The notes below the pieces were generated by a model. The model did not search any database. It saw only the letters and a program-made list of their open reading frames with translations, and was not told where the DNA came from. Positions 35,317 through 45,092 of a stretch of DNA of 64,000 bases are shown in pieces. The first letter of the stretch is position 1. The number at the start of each line of letters is the position of its first letter. The DNA is from Betaproteobacteria bacterium (lineage in GTDB: Bacteria; Pseudomonadota; Gammaproteobacteria; Burkholderiales; SG8-39). The stretch spans positions 72,848 through 136,847 of the forward strand of contig SCTY01000028.1 in NCBI GenBank assembly GCA_004297625.1. The letters run 5' to 3'. A program made the translations under genes and the position numbers.

Positions 35317-36604
35317 GTAAGGGATGGCTTGAACATATGTCCCGGGGTTCCACGAACCCGCTGATATCCTTTTTGACTGGTTCTCGCTCTCCTCGGCTCA
35401 AAAGATTCCGTGCGAAAGAGCGGCAAGCCAACCACAGGGATTTTTGAGTTTCTTCTGCGGCGGAGAGAAGTTGCCTGATCTCCGTCCGGATGAATCGATC
35501 TCCCGCAAGAGCTTCAGGCAGGGCAAAGCGTTCCATGCGCCAGTACTCGATCTTCGCTTTGCTGTTTGCCTGACCGAGCACCATCACCGATCTTGGAAAT
35601 CGATCTCGGTTCGATCGGGTCAATGCCGTCGCATGCTCGATCACCTCGGGTGCCAGGTGTGATTCGTCGGGCAGCAGAGAATCAAAGTCTCGCCACATCC
35701 CTCGATCGCGGAATGGGATGGGACGCTTTCCCCATTTGACGTCAATTTCGTAGCCAAACATTGGATCAACGCGATTCTCTGAAGAACATGCGACGCCGGA
35801 AGCAAAAGCCAATTCACTCAGAGTCTCACCGTTTCCAGCAAGATGAAATTTTATTGACCGGGTCAGCCAAGTATATAAATCGGCTACACCCATTACCGAT
35901 CTGGCGATGCCCTTTTTCAGAGATGCTAGTGGTACCGGCTCCCGCTCCCAAATAGGAAGATCACCTTTCAGCACTTCTCTGTTCTCCGGCACGAGGGATA
36001 GCAACAGTGTGTCGTGAAGGTGTACTCCCAGGGGTAGAACCATTGCGGCAGTCGCTGACGGTGCGCTCTTCGTGTAAGCGAAATCGCTGTTCCCTCCACC
36101 AAGGGCGAATGTCTGGCAAGCGATAAGCCATCGAGCCGCCATGCGCGATGGGATCGGTCCAGCGGTCGCGATCTCGACGTGATCAAAAAGCACTTTGGCG
36201 TTGCTGGCATTATGTTCAGCCGCAATTGCCGGCCAAGACTTCCATTCTTTCTTCCCGTTATTTTCTTGCGGCTCGTAGGCAAAAACTTGATAGAACGGAT
36301 GCTTCTCATCAAACAGGCAGAATCGACCCCGCCATTTTTCCAAGTAGGCCGTGATCTTTTCGCCGGGCAGCCCTGCCTTGAACAGTACCTTGGCTTGATC
36401 GATGTCGGTCGGTCCTTCCAGGGCACGGTATAGGACTGCGAGCAGAAAGCGATGCAGAGCCGCCACCACCAGCGGCGAAGGATCCTCGATGGCGGCGATC
36501 TCCCTGGATCGCAACATGGTGTCGCGAATGCCCAATTCATCGCGCGTTCCGTCGAGGAACCGCACCGGAATCCATTTCTCGTCGATCAGGTTGAATCGGC
36601 TCAT
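35294..36604 (-). CDS. cse1: Cse1 (Cas8e/CasA), 3'-truncated by deletion
   Basis: 436 aa against roughly 500 or more in the family. N-terminal FNLIDEKWIPVRFLDGT and the middle FALGGGNSDFAYTKSAPSAT, VLPLGVHLHDTLLLSLVP are typical. Near the end, SFARNLLSRGEREPVKKDIS is the start of the C-terminal four-helix bundle, but after GFV the frame passes into unrelated residues ([18 protein letters not shown]) that are out-of-frame cse2. The bundle that contacts Cse2 and target DNA is lost. Cse1 reads the PAM and recruits Cas3. Overlaps cas3 by ATGA. Confidence 0.85.
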   Translation of the reverse strand: MSRFNLIDEKWIPVRFLDGTRDELGIRDTMLRSREIAAIEDPSPLVVAALHRFLLAVLYRALEGPTDIDQAKVLFKAGLPGEKITAYLEKWRGRFCLFDEKHPFYQVFAYEPQENNGKKEWKSWPAIAAEHNASNAKVLFDHVEIATAGPIPSRMAARWLIACQTFALGGGNSDFAYTKSAPSATAAMVLPLGVHLHDTLLLSLVPENREVLKGDLPIWEREPVPLASLKKGIARSVMGVADLYTWLTRSIKFHLAGNGETLSELAFASGVACSSENRVDPMFGYEIDVKWGKRPIPFRDRGMWRDFDSLLPDESHLAPEVIEHATALTRSNRDRFPRSVMVLGQANSKAKIEYWRMERFALPEALAGDRFIRTEIRQLLSAAEETQKSLWLACRSFARNLLSRGEREPVKKDISGFVEPRDICSSHPLRGTLRQG

Positions 36605-39282
36605 TCGGGCTCCTTTGATTCGTACACCACTCCCAGATCATCATTCAGTCGCACGGTCGCATCTTCCGTCCAGCGTCCACCCCCGCCCAGCAGCAGCGGA
36701 AAGCAATTGCGCAATAGCGGTGATTTCTTCCAGCCTTCCGGCACTCCTCGCGCCTTGAGTTTCTTGACCACGCCCTTGCGCGAAAGGCTTACGGCCCTTA
36801 GGAACCACTGTTTCGACTGAGCGAACTCCGGCGTCGCTTCAGGACGGAATCCGTCTTCCGGCCATAACGGGATAGCGACAATCGAGTCCTCGCCAAGCCG
36901 GGTCTGGGCCATGAGAGTTCGATGCACGCCGGGCTCATCTTCGTCGTAAAGAACGAATCGCGCCGGATCGTTCCACGATGCATCGTCAGGAAAGCCAATG
37001 ATCGCCTGATTTGCCTGCCCCGTATGGGCGATGGCTTTTCCATCTCCGTCCATCAACGCTTTCTCCAGCCGCCCCTGTAAAGAGTCGGCCACGCCGACCT
37101 GTTCTTCGTACACCGCTTGCACCAGAGGGTCGATTTCATCCGGAAGTGTCAGGTTCTGTCTCTGTCCATCTCGAAGCAAACTCCAGGTGCGCAACAGAAT
37201 ATCCTCGCGGTACACCGCGCCCCACCAGAGAGGCTTCCCGAAGGACGGTGGCTCGTCACCGGCAAGTCCCGCCACCAGAAGAGTCGGTTCGGAAACAGGC
37301 CTGGATTTTCGTGCGTGTCGCCACAAGCGCCCCGCCCGCTGGAGCACGAGATCGATGGGCGCGAGATCGGTTGCGATCAGGTCGAAGTCCAGATCCAGAC
37401 TCTGCTCCGCCACTTGGGTGGCAATGAGGATTTTGCGACCGTCCCGGCTCCCGGCTTCTCCGAATATTTCCAAGATCAGTTCCTCGCGCTCTTGCCGCCG
37501 ATTGGCCGGAAAGCGGGCGTGGAAGAGGAATACCTCGGTTCCATCGGAGAAGCGTTTGCCAATACGTTGGCCCTTGCGCTCCTGAGGCTCACCCTCTGGG
37601 AAAAGACGATACAAGTCCTGGGCGCGCTGCACCGTATTGACTAGCGCTAATCCCATTCCATCATTGGAAAGGTGTTCCTCCAGAGCAGAGCGCATGCTCG
37701 GCAAATCCGGCGGGATTCCTTGCAACCGCAACGTCAGGCGACGCGCCGGATCAGCCTCGAAATGTGCCTGTTCCACGGCACCAGGACGAAAAACGGAAAG
37801 GCGAGGGTATTCCTCCTCTTTTTCCGGCAAGTCGGCAGCAACAACCTCCGCCAACTTGCGGCGAATAGAAGGCGACAGCGTCGCCGAGAGAAGTACCACC
37901 GATGAGCCCAGTGCCAAGAGCCAGCGCAGCAGGTGAACCAGGAGTGTGCCTGTATAGGCGTCGTAGGCGTGGATCTCGTCAAACACCACCACGCGGTTTG
38001 CAAGACCCCACAGGCGAACGAAATTGTGCCGCACCGGCAGAATGGTCAGCAGGGCCTGATCCACCGTTCCCACACCATATTCCGAGAGAAGCGCCCGCTT
38101 CTTGTTCGTAAACCATTCTCCGGCACGGACCTCGCCGCCGGTTGCGGGATCGTGAATACCCGAGAGGTGCAGATTCTGGAAGGTGTCGTTGAGAAGCTTT
38201 GCTCCATGCAGGAGTTGCAGGTCGAGTTTTCGATCGGTTCCTTGGCTGCGCAAAAATTTGAGAATCCGCCTGAACATGGCATTACCGGTGGCCTTGGTCG
38301 GCAAGGCCACATACAAGCCGCGGTGCCCGAAACGTCGCTGTAGCTCCAAATGAGCAAAGAGGGCTGCTTCAGTCTTGCCCTCGCCCATGGGAGCTTCCAC
38401 CAACAGGATCGCGGGCTCCCTGATGTCGGCCAGCGCTTCGGCGACGGCTTGCTGCAAGGGGCGCGGGGCGAATCCAAAAACCTGCTCGAAGGACTTCAGC
38501 TCCGGGGAAAGTGGGGTTCGGATTTCCCAACCTATTGCGTCAAGAGCCTGGTCAGCGCGGGCCCTGCGCTTTCGGAACCATGCCTGGAGATCCTCGCAGT
38601 CATTGGGAGTTCCGAAGGGGAACCAGACTTCATTCGATCCGATCCAGTCGGCAAAGCTCGTGAGGCCGGACAGCAACATGAAATCAGGCCCGGAAAGGGT
38701 CTGCTTCGCCGGAATCGTTGCGGGCTTGAAGATATCCAGCGATGCTTCGAACAGGCCCCTGCGCGCTTGCGCCCATGGATCGCGACCAATTGCACGCCTA
38801 TCGCCGGCCAAATTGTTGAGTGCATTCGGTGAAGCCCGTTCCCCGTGGTGACACCCCACCGCATCGGATACCAACTCGGCCAGCTCCTCCGGCCACTCCA
38901 TTTCTTGCAGCAGTTCCGTCAGAGCGATCTGGCTTACGAAGGCATGGTTGATGTCGGTATTCGGGCTCCGGCCGGAATCCATGCCCGTCATGTTTTCCCA
39001 TTTGCACTGAAACCCGGGACAGGCCTTCCCCAAATCATGAGAAGCCACCAAGAGCAAAATCCACGCTCGGGCCTTTTCCCACTCCAGACCCAGAATTTCT
39101 GCGATTCTTTTGCGAGTAGTTTCTGGCTCACGCGTTAGGATGGCGTCTGCGCTGGCAGCCACGTCGAGCACATGGAGGATGAGCGGATGCCAACTTCCAT
39201 CGCCACCCTTGCCGGTTTTCGCCCAAATTTTTCTTAATGCGTTATCCATTCGTGCCTTACAAAGCTTTGGCTGCGAGACCAT
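36601..39282 (-). CDS. cas3: CRISPR-associated helicase-nuclease Cas3, type I-E
   Basis: 893 aa, full length. HD nuclease domain: HPLILHVLDVAA, ASHDLGKACPGF and GCHHGER metal ligands. Superfamily 2 helicase: Walker A APMGEGKTEAA, Walker B VVFDEIHAYD, SATL, then QVAEQSLDLDFD and QRAGRLWRHA (motif VI). Degrades target DNA after recruitment by Cascade. Looks intact, unlike cse1, cse2 and cas7e next to it. The start may be ATG 39282 or, with a better AAGG site, ATG 39249 (MDNALRKIW). Only 12 bases separate it from the SWIM gene upstream, so no cas-specific promoter space is visible. Confidence 0.95.
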   Translation of the reverse strand: MVSQPKLCKARMDNALRKIWAKTGKGGDGSWHPLILHVLDVAASADAILTREPETTRKRIAEILGLEWEKARAWILLLVASHDLGKACPGFQCKWENMTGMDSGRSPNTDINHAFVSQIALTELLQEMEWPEELAELVSDAVGCHHGERASPNALNNLAGDRRAIGRDPWAQARRGLFEASLDIFKPATIPAKQTLSGPDFMLLSGLTSFADWIGSNEVWFPFGTPNDCEDLQAWFRKRRARADQALDAIGWEIRTPLSPELKSFEQVFGFAPRPLQQAVAEALADIREPAILLVEAPMGEGKTEAALFAHLELQRRFGHRGLYVALPTKATGNAMFRRILKFLRSQGTDRKLDLQLLHGAKLLNDTFQNLHLSGIHDPATGGEVRAGEWFTNKKRALLSEYGVGTVDQALLTILPVRHNFVRLWGLANRVVVFDEIHAYDAYTGTLLVHLLRWLLALGSSVVLLSATLSPSIRRKLAEVVAADLPEKEEEYPRLSVFRPGAVEQAHFEADPARRLTLRLQGIPPDLPSMRSALEEHLSNDGMGLALVNTVQRAQDLYRLFPEGEPQERKGQRIGKRFSDGTEVFLFHARFPANRRQEREELILEIFGEAGSRDGRKILIATQVAEQSLDLDFDLIATDLAPIDLVLQRAGRLWRHARKSRPVSEPTLLVAGLAGDEPPSFGKPLWWGAVYREDILLRTWSLLRDGQRQNLTLPDEIDPLVQAVYEEQVGVADSLQGRLEKALMDGDGKAIAHTGQANQAIIGFPDDASWNDPARFVLYDEDEPGVHRTLMAQTRLGEDSIVAIPLWPEDGFRPEATPEFAQSKQWFLRAVSLSRKGVVKKLKARGVPEGWKKSPLLRNCFPLLLGGGGRWTEDATVRLNDDLGVVYESKEPE

Positions 39283-39294
39283 GCAAGCCCACGT

Positions 39295-40887
39295 CTAGAT
39301 TCCTTCGATCCGCTTCATGAAATTCCGCTTCGCCTTGTGCTTCTCGCGCAGCGCTCCCAGCCATTCGACGAACTCCTCGGTCTCCCCCGCGCGCTGCATC
39401 AGCGCCTTGATCTTTCCCGCGAGCGCGGCGGCTTCGTCGTAGGCGCGGTTGTTCGTTTGGTTAACGCTGCCATCGATCAAGTTGCGGTAGATGGCGGCGG
39501 CGTCCTGCGGGTGATCCTTTTCGCGCGCCCGCGCGAGCTGCATCCACGCGCCGCCGGTGCAGCCGCCCGCTTTCGCCTCGGCGAGGGCGGCGTCGCTGTC
39601 GCCTTCGTGCAGGAAGATCTCGACGAGCAGGGTATGGCCGGCACCGGTGTGCCATAAGCCGCGGTTGCGATCTGGATGCGTCAGCTCGGCGCGAAGGTGA
39701 GAAAGCGCCTTCTCGCGCCAGGTCTGCCACGCCTTCGCCCGGCCGGCGTTCCTTTGGAGGCGCTTGTATGCCTCAAGGTCCGGGCGGCGGGTGAAATACT
39801 CCCAGGCGAGGGCGACGGCTTCGTCGTCGCGCTTTTCGCGGTGGTACGCGCCGGCGAGAAAATCCACGAGCCGCGGATCGAGGTCGCGCGGGAAGGCCTT
39901 GCGCCCGCGCTCGGCCCAGGCGAGCGCCTCGCCGTGGCGGCCGGCCTTGGCGAGGATCTCGGCGATCTTGACGAAGTGATAGGGAAACGAAAGGTCGCGG
40001 CTTTGCACGCGGACGAGCGCGTCCACGTCGCCGGTGTGCCGCGCGAGCGCTTCCATGATTCCGGCAATGATGGAATGTCCGGATTGATAGTCGCGTTTTG
40101 CGCCCGGTCCGAGAGCGGGGACCTTCTTCCATGCCGCCTCGGCGAGCGCGCGGTAGCGGGCGAGCCCTTTCTTTCCGAGCAACGGAGCGTAGTCCTCGAG
40201 CTTGAAGAAGCCCCACTGGTCGAGCAACTGCAATTCGAGGAGATCTTTGCCGAACGCCTCGGGCTCGGGCTTCGCGGCGCGGCAGGTTTCGAGGTGCAGC
40301 GCCGCGAGCCGGTGCAGCACCTCGCCGAAGCCGCCGCCGGAGTCGTCGGTTCTCTCGTAAGCGGCGATACCGCGGCGCAGAGCGTGGCCCGCGAGCTCGG
40401 CCGCATCCGCGGTGCGCTTGTTCCTGAGCAATTCGCGCAGCAGATGCACGACGCCGTCGGCGCGTGCAAAGAGCGCGCGCATGTGGTGATGGCCGGCGAA
40501 GCCGCGCACGGCAAACGCGTCGTTCACCGTTGCTTTCATCGCTTTGATGTCCTGCGGCGGGCCGCGGCGCAGGGCGGCGGCCTCCAGCCGCGCGCGCAGC
40601 TCGGGATCGCTCGCGGCCTGCTCGGCCAGCAGCTCGATGAGAGACTCCTTGCTCTCGGACTCGAGATGGGCACGCAGCCCGGCGAGGTCGTCGCCGCCTT
40701 TGCCCCCGCGCGCAAGCCAGGCGAGGCCCGCGGCCACCGCGTGCTTGCAGAATGTGCCCTCCTCGCCCAGCGGGCAGGTGCAGGACCATTCCAGCGCGCG
40801 GCGCGCCGGCCGCAAAACGACCCTGTAATCCTCGCTGCCGAGAACGGTTGCCCGGATCGTGTCGCGCGTCCGAACGAGATCCGTCAC
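39295..40887 (-). CDS. SWIM zinc-finger protein
   Basis: 530 aa as drawn from GTG 40887. The SWIM motif CTCPLGEEGTFCKHAVA (CxCx8CxH) is near residues 36-50; the rest is a long array of helical hairpins (for example AELAGHALRRGIAAYERTDD, GEALAWAERGRKAFPRD), TPR-like. Protein-like sequence continues upstream without interruption for 34 codons (LLTKAKLAQLAGEKSFARGA, GYFDAGA), as normal for SWIM proteins, but with no ATG, GTG or TTG; a CTG at 40989, preceded by AGGGGG, may be the true start. Function unknown; SWIM domains bind DNA or proteins. GC-rich, unlike adjacent cas3. Confidence 0.75.
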   Translation of the reverse strand: MTDLVRTRDTIRATVLGSEDYRVVLRPARRALEWSCTCPLGEEGTFCKHAVAAGLAWLARGGKGGDDLAGLRAHLESESKESLIELLAEQAASDPELRARLEAAALRRGPPQDIKAMKATVNDAFAVRGFAGHHHMRALFARADGVVHLLRELLRNKRTADAAELAGHALRRGIAAYERTDDSGGGFGEVLHRLAALHLETCRAAKPEPEAFGKDLLELQLLDQWGFFKLEDYAPLLGKKGLARYRALAEAAWKKVPALGPGAKRDYQSGHSIIAGIMEALARHTGDVDALVRVQSRDLSFPYHFVKIAEILAKAGRHGEALAWAERGRKAFPRDLDPRLVDFLAGAYHREKRDDEAVALAWEYFTRRPDLEAYKRLQRNAGRAKAWQTWREKALSHLRAELTHPDRNRGLWHTGAGHTLLVEIFLHEGDSDAALAEAKAGGCTGGAWMQLARAREKDHPQDAAAIYRNLIDGSVNQTNNRAYDEAAALAGKIKALMQRAGETEEFVEWLGALREKHKAKRNFMKRIEGI

Positions 40888-41064
40888 GGCGCCGGCGTCG
40901 AAATAGCCGGCACCGCGCGCGAACGACTTTTCGCCGGCAAGCTGCGCGAGTTTCGCTTTCGTCAGCAGCGTTTCGAGCTTGGCGCCCAGCGTTCCCCCTT
41001 CGCCTTCGTGCCTCCTTCTACCAGAGGCGCAGGCTCAGGGCATGAGCCTGGGCTGAACTGTCTA

Positions 41065-41070
41065 TATAAT
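41065..41070 (+). promoter_or_regulatory. Consensus -10 box before the rhodanese gene
   Basis: TATAAT (inside TATATAAT) 10 bases before the ATG at 41081. A transcript from it would start near 41077, leaving almost no leader, and no ribosome site is visible. A convincing -35 was not found. Confidence 0.5.
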
Positions 41071-41080
41071 GCGCCGCGCC

Positions 41081-41476
41081 ATGGACCATCTCGACCCGAA
41101 GCAGGCCCACGAGTTCCTCCACGCCCACCCGGAGGCGCTGTTCGTCGACTGCCGCAGCGAGATGGAGTACCTCTTCGTCGGCCATCCCCTCGGCGCGCTG
41201 CACGTCGCGTGGAACGACGGCCCGGACTGGGAGGTGAACCCGCACTTCGTCGGCCAGGTGAAGAAGCTCGCCGGCACCAACCACGCGATACGGCCGATCA
41301 TCCTCATCTGCCGCAGCGGCAACCGCTCGCAAGAAGCGGGCGAAGCGCTCGAGAGCCATGGCTTCGCCCGGGTCTACAACGTCCTGCACGGCTTCGAGGG
41401 CGAGCTCAACGACAAGCACCAGCGCAACCACATTTCCGGCTGGCGCCACGAAGGCCTGCCCTGGGAGCAGTGCTGA
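41081..41476 (+). CDS. Rhodanese-like sulfurtransferase
   Basis: Single-domain rhodanese, about 131 aa. PEALFVDCRSEMEYLFVGHP opens the fold and the six-residue active loop CRSGNRS carries the sulfur-accepting cysteine near residue 80. Moves sulfane sulfur to thiols or cyanide in the cytoplasm; no signal peptide. ATG 41081 is preferred to 41069 because the earlier ATG lies within the -10 box. It is convergent with aprA with no gap between the stops, and its position next to sat-aprBA suggests a role in sulfur-intermediate handling. Confidence 0.85.
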   Translation: MDHLDPKQAHEFLHAHPEALFVDCRSEMEYLFVGHPLGALHVAWNDGPDWEVNPHFVGQVKKLAGTNHAIRPIILICRSGNRSQEAGEALESHGFARVYNVLHGFEGELNDKHQRNHISGWRHEGLPWEQC

Positions 41477-43393
41477 TCAGTCCTTGATCAGCTGCTTGTG
41501 CGGCACCTTCTTTAGCTCCCACGCTCCCGTATCGCGGTCGTAGCGGGAGTTGACGAAGCACTTCCAGTTCTCGTCGTCGATGTAGTTGTAGTCCGTGCGG
41601 TAGTAGTAGCCCGGATAGCGCGTTTCCTGCCGGTACTGGATGTGGCGCATGTGCGCCTCGGCGGCGAGGATGCGGTGGTAGTTTTCCCAGGCGCGCAGCA
41701 GCTCGTGCAGGTCCTTCGCGCGCATCTTCTGCGCGTCCTCGCGGATCATGACCAGCTTCTTCTCCGCCATCTCGAGCATCTTGGCGTTGGTCTGGTACCA
41801 GGTCGCGACGCCCGCCACGTACTCGTCCATGATTTTCTGCAGGCGGAACTGCAGCATCTTCGGCGTGATGTAGTGCGGGTTCACGTCGATCGCCGTGGTG
41901 TAGTCCTTGTGCTGCAGGAAGTTCTTCACCGGCCGGTAAACCTCCTCGACGAGCTCGTCCTTGCTGCGGAGCATCTCGGGCTTCCAGTCCTTGTTGTCGA
42001 GCGCGAACTTGACCATCGCCTTGGCGGCGATGCGCCCTTCGGTGAACGAGCCCGAGGAGAACTTGTGGCCCGAGGCACCGACGCCGTCGCCCGCGGTAAA
42101 CAACCCCTTCACCGTGGTCATGCGGTTGTAGCCCCAGCTCCATTCCTTCGGCGTGCCCGGAAGATCGGTCGGCCCGGACACCCAGATGCCCGCGCAGCCG
42201 GCGTGCGAGCCCAGAAGGTACGGCTCGGTCGGCATGATCTCGGAGGGCTGCTTGTCGGGCTCGATGTTCTCGCCCGCCCAGATGCCGCACTGGGAAATCG
42301 TCATGTCGAGGAAGTCTTCCCACGCCTCGGCTTCGAGGTGCTTCACTTCCTTCGGCGTCATCTTGGCGGCGAGGTTCTTCATCGCCGTCACCGTGTCCAT
42401 GATGATGGGGCCGCGGCCTTCCTTCATCTCGTTCAGCATCAGGTGGTTGCGCAGGCACGTGCCCGGCACGCCCTGGCCGTACTTGCCGAAGCGCTTCGCG
42501 TCCTTGAGCTCGGCGCCGCGCAGCGTGCCGTAGTCCTCGCCCATGCCGTTCGCGACCTTCGCCTTGAAGAGCAGGAACCACGCGCCCACCGGCCCGTAAC
42601 CGTCCTTGAAGCGCGCCGGCACGAAGCGGTTTTCCATCATCGTGAGCTCGGCGCCGCACTCCGCCGCCATGGCGTAGGTCGAGCCGGCGTTCCACACCGG
42701 ATACCAGGCGCGGCCCGTGCCCTCGCCCACCGAGCGCGGCCGGAACACGTTCACCGCGCCGCCGCACACCAGCAGGCAGCACTTGAACCGGTAGATGTAG
42801 AGCTTGTGCTCGCGCACCGAGAAGCCGGCGGCGCCGGCGACGCGGTTGGGATCGTTCTTGTCGGTCACCAGGCGCACGATGAACACGCGCTCCTGGATGC
42901 GGTCCTGGCCGAGCGCCTTCTTCGCGGCCTCGGCGACGATCCACTTGTAGGACTCGCCGTTGATCATGATCTGCCACTTGCCGGAGCGCACCGGCTTGCC
43001 GCCGTCGCGCAGCGGCTTGCCTTCGTCGCCGGGCTGCTTCCACACCGGCAGGCCCCACTCCTCGAAGTTGTGCACCGAGTCGTCGACGTGGCGGCCCACG
43101 TCGTACACCAGGTCCTCGCGCACGATGCCCATCAGGTCGCTGCGCACGTAGCGCACGTAGTCCGCAGGGTCGTTCTCGCCCATGTACGTGTTGATGGCCG
43201 AAAGGCCCATCGCCACCGCGCCCGAGCGGCTCATCGCCGCCTTGTCGACCAGCTTGACCTTCAGGCCCGTGCCTTCCGCCCAGCGCTGGATCTCGAAGGC
43301 GGCGCCGCACGCGGCCATGCCGCCGCCGATGATGAGGATGTCGAGCTCTTCCTCGATGACTTCCGGATTTCCGAAACCGTATTGCTCGCTCAT
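41477..43393 (-). CDS. aprA: Adenylylsulfate (APS) reductase alpha subunit
   Basis: 638-aa FAD enzyme. Opens ELDILIIGGGMAACGAAFEI (FAD fold) and contains the family segments AGENIEPDKQPSEIMPTEPY, GLFTAGDGVGASGHKFSSGS and RYPGYYYRTDYNYIDDENW. With AprB it interconverts APS and sulfite plus AMP; beside Sat and Sox it most likely runs in the oxidative direction, sulfite to APS. Cytoplasmic. Last gene of the sat-aprB-aprA operon, 7 bases after aprB. The membrane partner (AprM or Qmo) usually needed for electron transfer is not found in the window. Lineage (oxidative versus reductive) needs a tree. Confidence 0.96.
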   Translation of the reverse strand: MSEQYGFGNPEVIEEELDILIIGGGMAACGAAFEIQRWAEGTGLKVKLVDKAAMSRSGAVAMGLSAINTYMGENDPADYVRYVRSDLMGIVREDLVYDVGRHVDDSVHNFEEWGLPVWKQPGDEGKPLRDGGKPVRSGKWQIMINGESYKWIVAEAAKKALGQDRIQERVFIVRLVTDKNDPNRVAGAAGFSVREHKLYIYRFKCCLLVCGGAVNVFRPRSVGEGTGRAWYPVWNAGSTYAMAAECGAELTMMENRFVPARFKDGYGPVGAWFLLFKAKVANGMGEDYGTLRGAELKDAKRFGKYGQGVPGTCLRNHLMLNEMKEGRGPIIMDTVTAMKNLAAKMTPKEVKHLEAEAWEDFLDMTISQCGIWAGENIEPDKQPSEIMPTEPYLLGSHAGCAGIWVSGPTDLPGTPKEWSWGYNRMTTVKGLFTAGDGVGASGHKFSSGSFTEGRIAAKAMVKFALDNKDWKPEMLRSKDELVEEVYRPVKNFLQHKDYTTAIDVNPHYITPKMLQFRLQKIMDEYVAGVATWYQTNAKMLEMAEKKLVMIREDAQKMRAKDLHELLRAWENYHRILAAEAHMRHIQYRQETRYPGYYYRTDYNYIDDENWKCFVNSRYDRDTGAWELKKVPHKQLIKD

Positions 43394-43400
43394 GTCTTTC

Positions 43401-43862
43401 TCACGCTATGAACTGGCTGGGGTCGACCTTGTGGGTGCCCCGTGTGAACAGCAGGTCGTGACGCTCGATCTCGGCCCTGTCGGCCGGCGGCTTGCCGCGG
43501 TAGGGATCGATGCTGCCTTCGGCGGTGGTGCGGATCGGGAACTTGAAGCGCTTGACGTTGCCGTTCCTGAACCGGATGGTCCACATGATCGAGTCCGATC
43601 CGCGCAGCGGCTGCACCGAGGCGCCGAGCGGCACCACGTCCGCGTAGTGGCGTACCTCGATCGCGTTCTGCGGGCAGATCTTCACGCAGGAATAGCACTC
43701 CCAGCACTGCTCGGGCTCCTGGTTGAAGGCCTTCATCGCGTGGCCGGTCCTCGAGCCGTCCTTGTCGAGCAGCATCAGGTCGTGCGGGCAGATGTACATG
43801 CACGCGGTCTTGTCCTGCCCCTTGCATCCGTCGCACTTGTCGGTGCGCACGTAAGTCGGCAT
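43401..43862 (-). CDS. aprB: Adenylylsulfate (APS) reductase beta subunit
   Basis: 153-aa ferredoxin-like electron-transfer subunit. CDGCKGQDKTACMYICP and CWECYSCVKICP supply the ligands of two 4Fe-4S clusters, the first with the insertion characteristic of AprB; the C-terminal tail (NVKRFKFPIRTTAEGSIDPY, RGKPP) wraps around AprA in known structures. Passes electrons from the AprA flavin to a membrane acceptor. ATG 43862 has AAGGAGAC upstream and follows sat by 18 bases. Confidence 0.96.
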   Translation of the reverse strand: MPTYVRTDKCDGCKGQDKTACMYICPHDLMLLDKDGSRTGHAMKAFNQEPEQCWECYSCVKICPQNAIEVRHYADVVPLGASVQPLRGSDSIMWTIRFRNGNVKRFKFPIRTTAEGSIDPYRGKPPADRAEIERHDLLFTRGTHKVDPSQFIA

Positions 43863-43880
43863 TTCTGTCTCCTTGCCGTT

Positions 43881-45092
43881 TTATCGGGCGGAATGACCCG
43901 CCAGTTTCACTTCAACCTTTTCCTCGAGGCCGGCGTAGTAGGCGCGCAGCATTTCGAGCACTTCCGGCCGCGAGAACTCCGCGGGCACCGGGCTGCCTTC
44001 CGAGAGCCACTTGCGCAGCTTGGTGCCCGAGACGAGCAGGCGGTCGGCGTCTTCGTGCGGGCAGGTGCGCCCCGAGGCCATGCCGCCGCACTTGTAGCAC
44101 CAGAACGTCCAGTCGATCTTTAGCGGCCGCGTGTGCAGCGCGTCAAGCGGAATCTCGTCAAAGATGTGATGCGCGTCGAACGGGCCGTAATAGTTGCCGA
44201 CACCGGCGTGGTCGCGCCCCACGAGCAGGTGCGAGCAGCCGTAGTTCTGCCGGAATAGCGCATGCAGCAGCGCCTCGCGCGGACCGGCGTAGCGCATGTC
44301 GAGCGGGTAGCCCGCCTGCACGACGGTGCCAGAACGAAAATACTTCTCAATCAGCACCGCGATGGCTTTAGTGCGCACCTCGGCCGGGATGTCGCCGGGC
44401 TTGAGCGCGCCGAGCAGCGAATGCACGAGAACCCCGTCGCAGACCTCGATCGCCACCTTGGCGAGGTACTCGTGCGAGCGATGCATGGGATTGCGCGTCT
44501 GGAAAGCCGCGACGCGCGACCACCCGAGGCGCTCGAACTCGGCGCGCGTCTCGGCGGGCGTCATGAAGAGCGCGCCGTATTTCCCCTTGAAGCCGCCGTC
44601 CGAGAGCACCTTCACCGGCCCGGCGAGGTTCACCTCGCCCTGCGCCATCACCATCTTCACGCCCGGGTGCTCGGCGTCGGTGGTGCGGAAGACCGTCGCG
44701 CACTCGTGCGCCTTGTTGATCGCGTACTTCTCCGTGACCTTCAGGATCGCGATCGGCTCGCCGTTGTCCGGGTCGGCGAGCGCGATCTCGGTTCCGGTCT
44801 TGAACCCGGCCGCCGTGGCGTTGTCGGTGGAAAGCGTGATCGGAATCGGCCAGAACAGGCCGGTCGCCGTCCGGTAGCCGTCGCACACCCCCTGCCAGTC
44901 GGCGTGCGTCATGAATCCCTCGAGCGGCGTGAAGCCGCCGATGCCAAGCATGACGAGATCGCCTTTTTCGCGCGACGTGACGCGCACTGCGGGCAGGGTG
45001 CTCGCCCGCTTGCGCTCGGCGGCGAGCGCCTCGCCCTCGAGCATCCGCGGCTTGAGGGCGCTTCCTCCGTGCGGTGGAACCAGGCCGGCCAA
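43881..45092 (-). CDS. sat: Dissimilatory ATP sulfurylase
   Basis: 403 aa, the homo-oligomeric Sat type. The nucleotide motif [15 protein letters not shown] and [20 protein letters not shown] are intact; a cysteine set in [16 protein letters not shown] is the zinc site found in dissimilatory enzymes. Converts APS and pyrophosphate to ATP and sulfate, so it conserves energy after AprBA oxidises sulfite. The start is TTG 45092, eight bases after AGAGGAAAG; no ATG fits. First gene of the operon, divergent from soxY. Confidence 0.95.
   Translation of the reverse strand: MAGLVPPHGGSALKPRMLEGEALAAERKRASTLPAVRVTSREKGDLVMLGIGGFTPLEGFMTHADWQGVCDGYRTATGLFWPIPITLSTDNATAAGFKTGTEIALADPDNGEPIAILKVTEKYAINKAHECATVFRTTDAEHPGVKMVMAQGEVNLAGPVKVLSDGGFKGKYGALFMTPAETRAEFERLGWSRVAAFQTRNPMHRSHEYLAKVAIEVCDGVLVHSLLGALKPGDIPAEVRTKAIAVLIEKYFRSGTVVQAGYPLDMRYAGPREALLHALFRQNYGCSHLLVGRDHAGVGNYYGPFDAHHIFDEIPLDALHTRPLKIDWTFWCYKCGGMASGRTCPHEDADRLLVSGTKLRKWLSEGSPVPAEFSRPEVLEMLRAYYAGLEEKVEVKLAGHSAR

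Noticed and set aside
41069..41080. ATG at 41069 as the rhodanese start
   Set aside because: It overlaps the TATAAT box and adds only four non-conserved residues.
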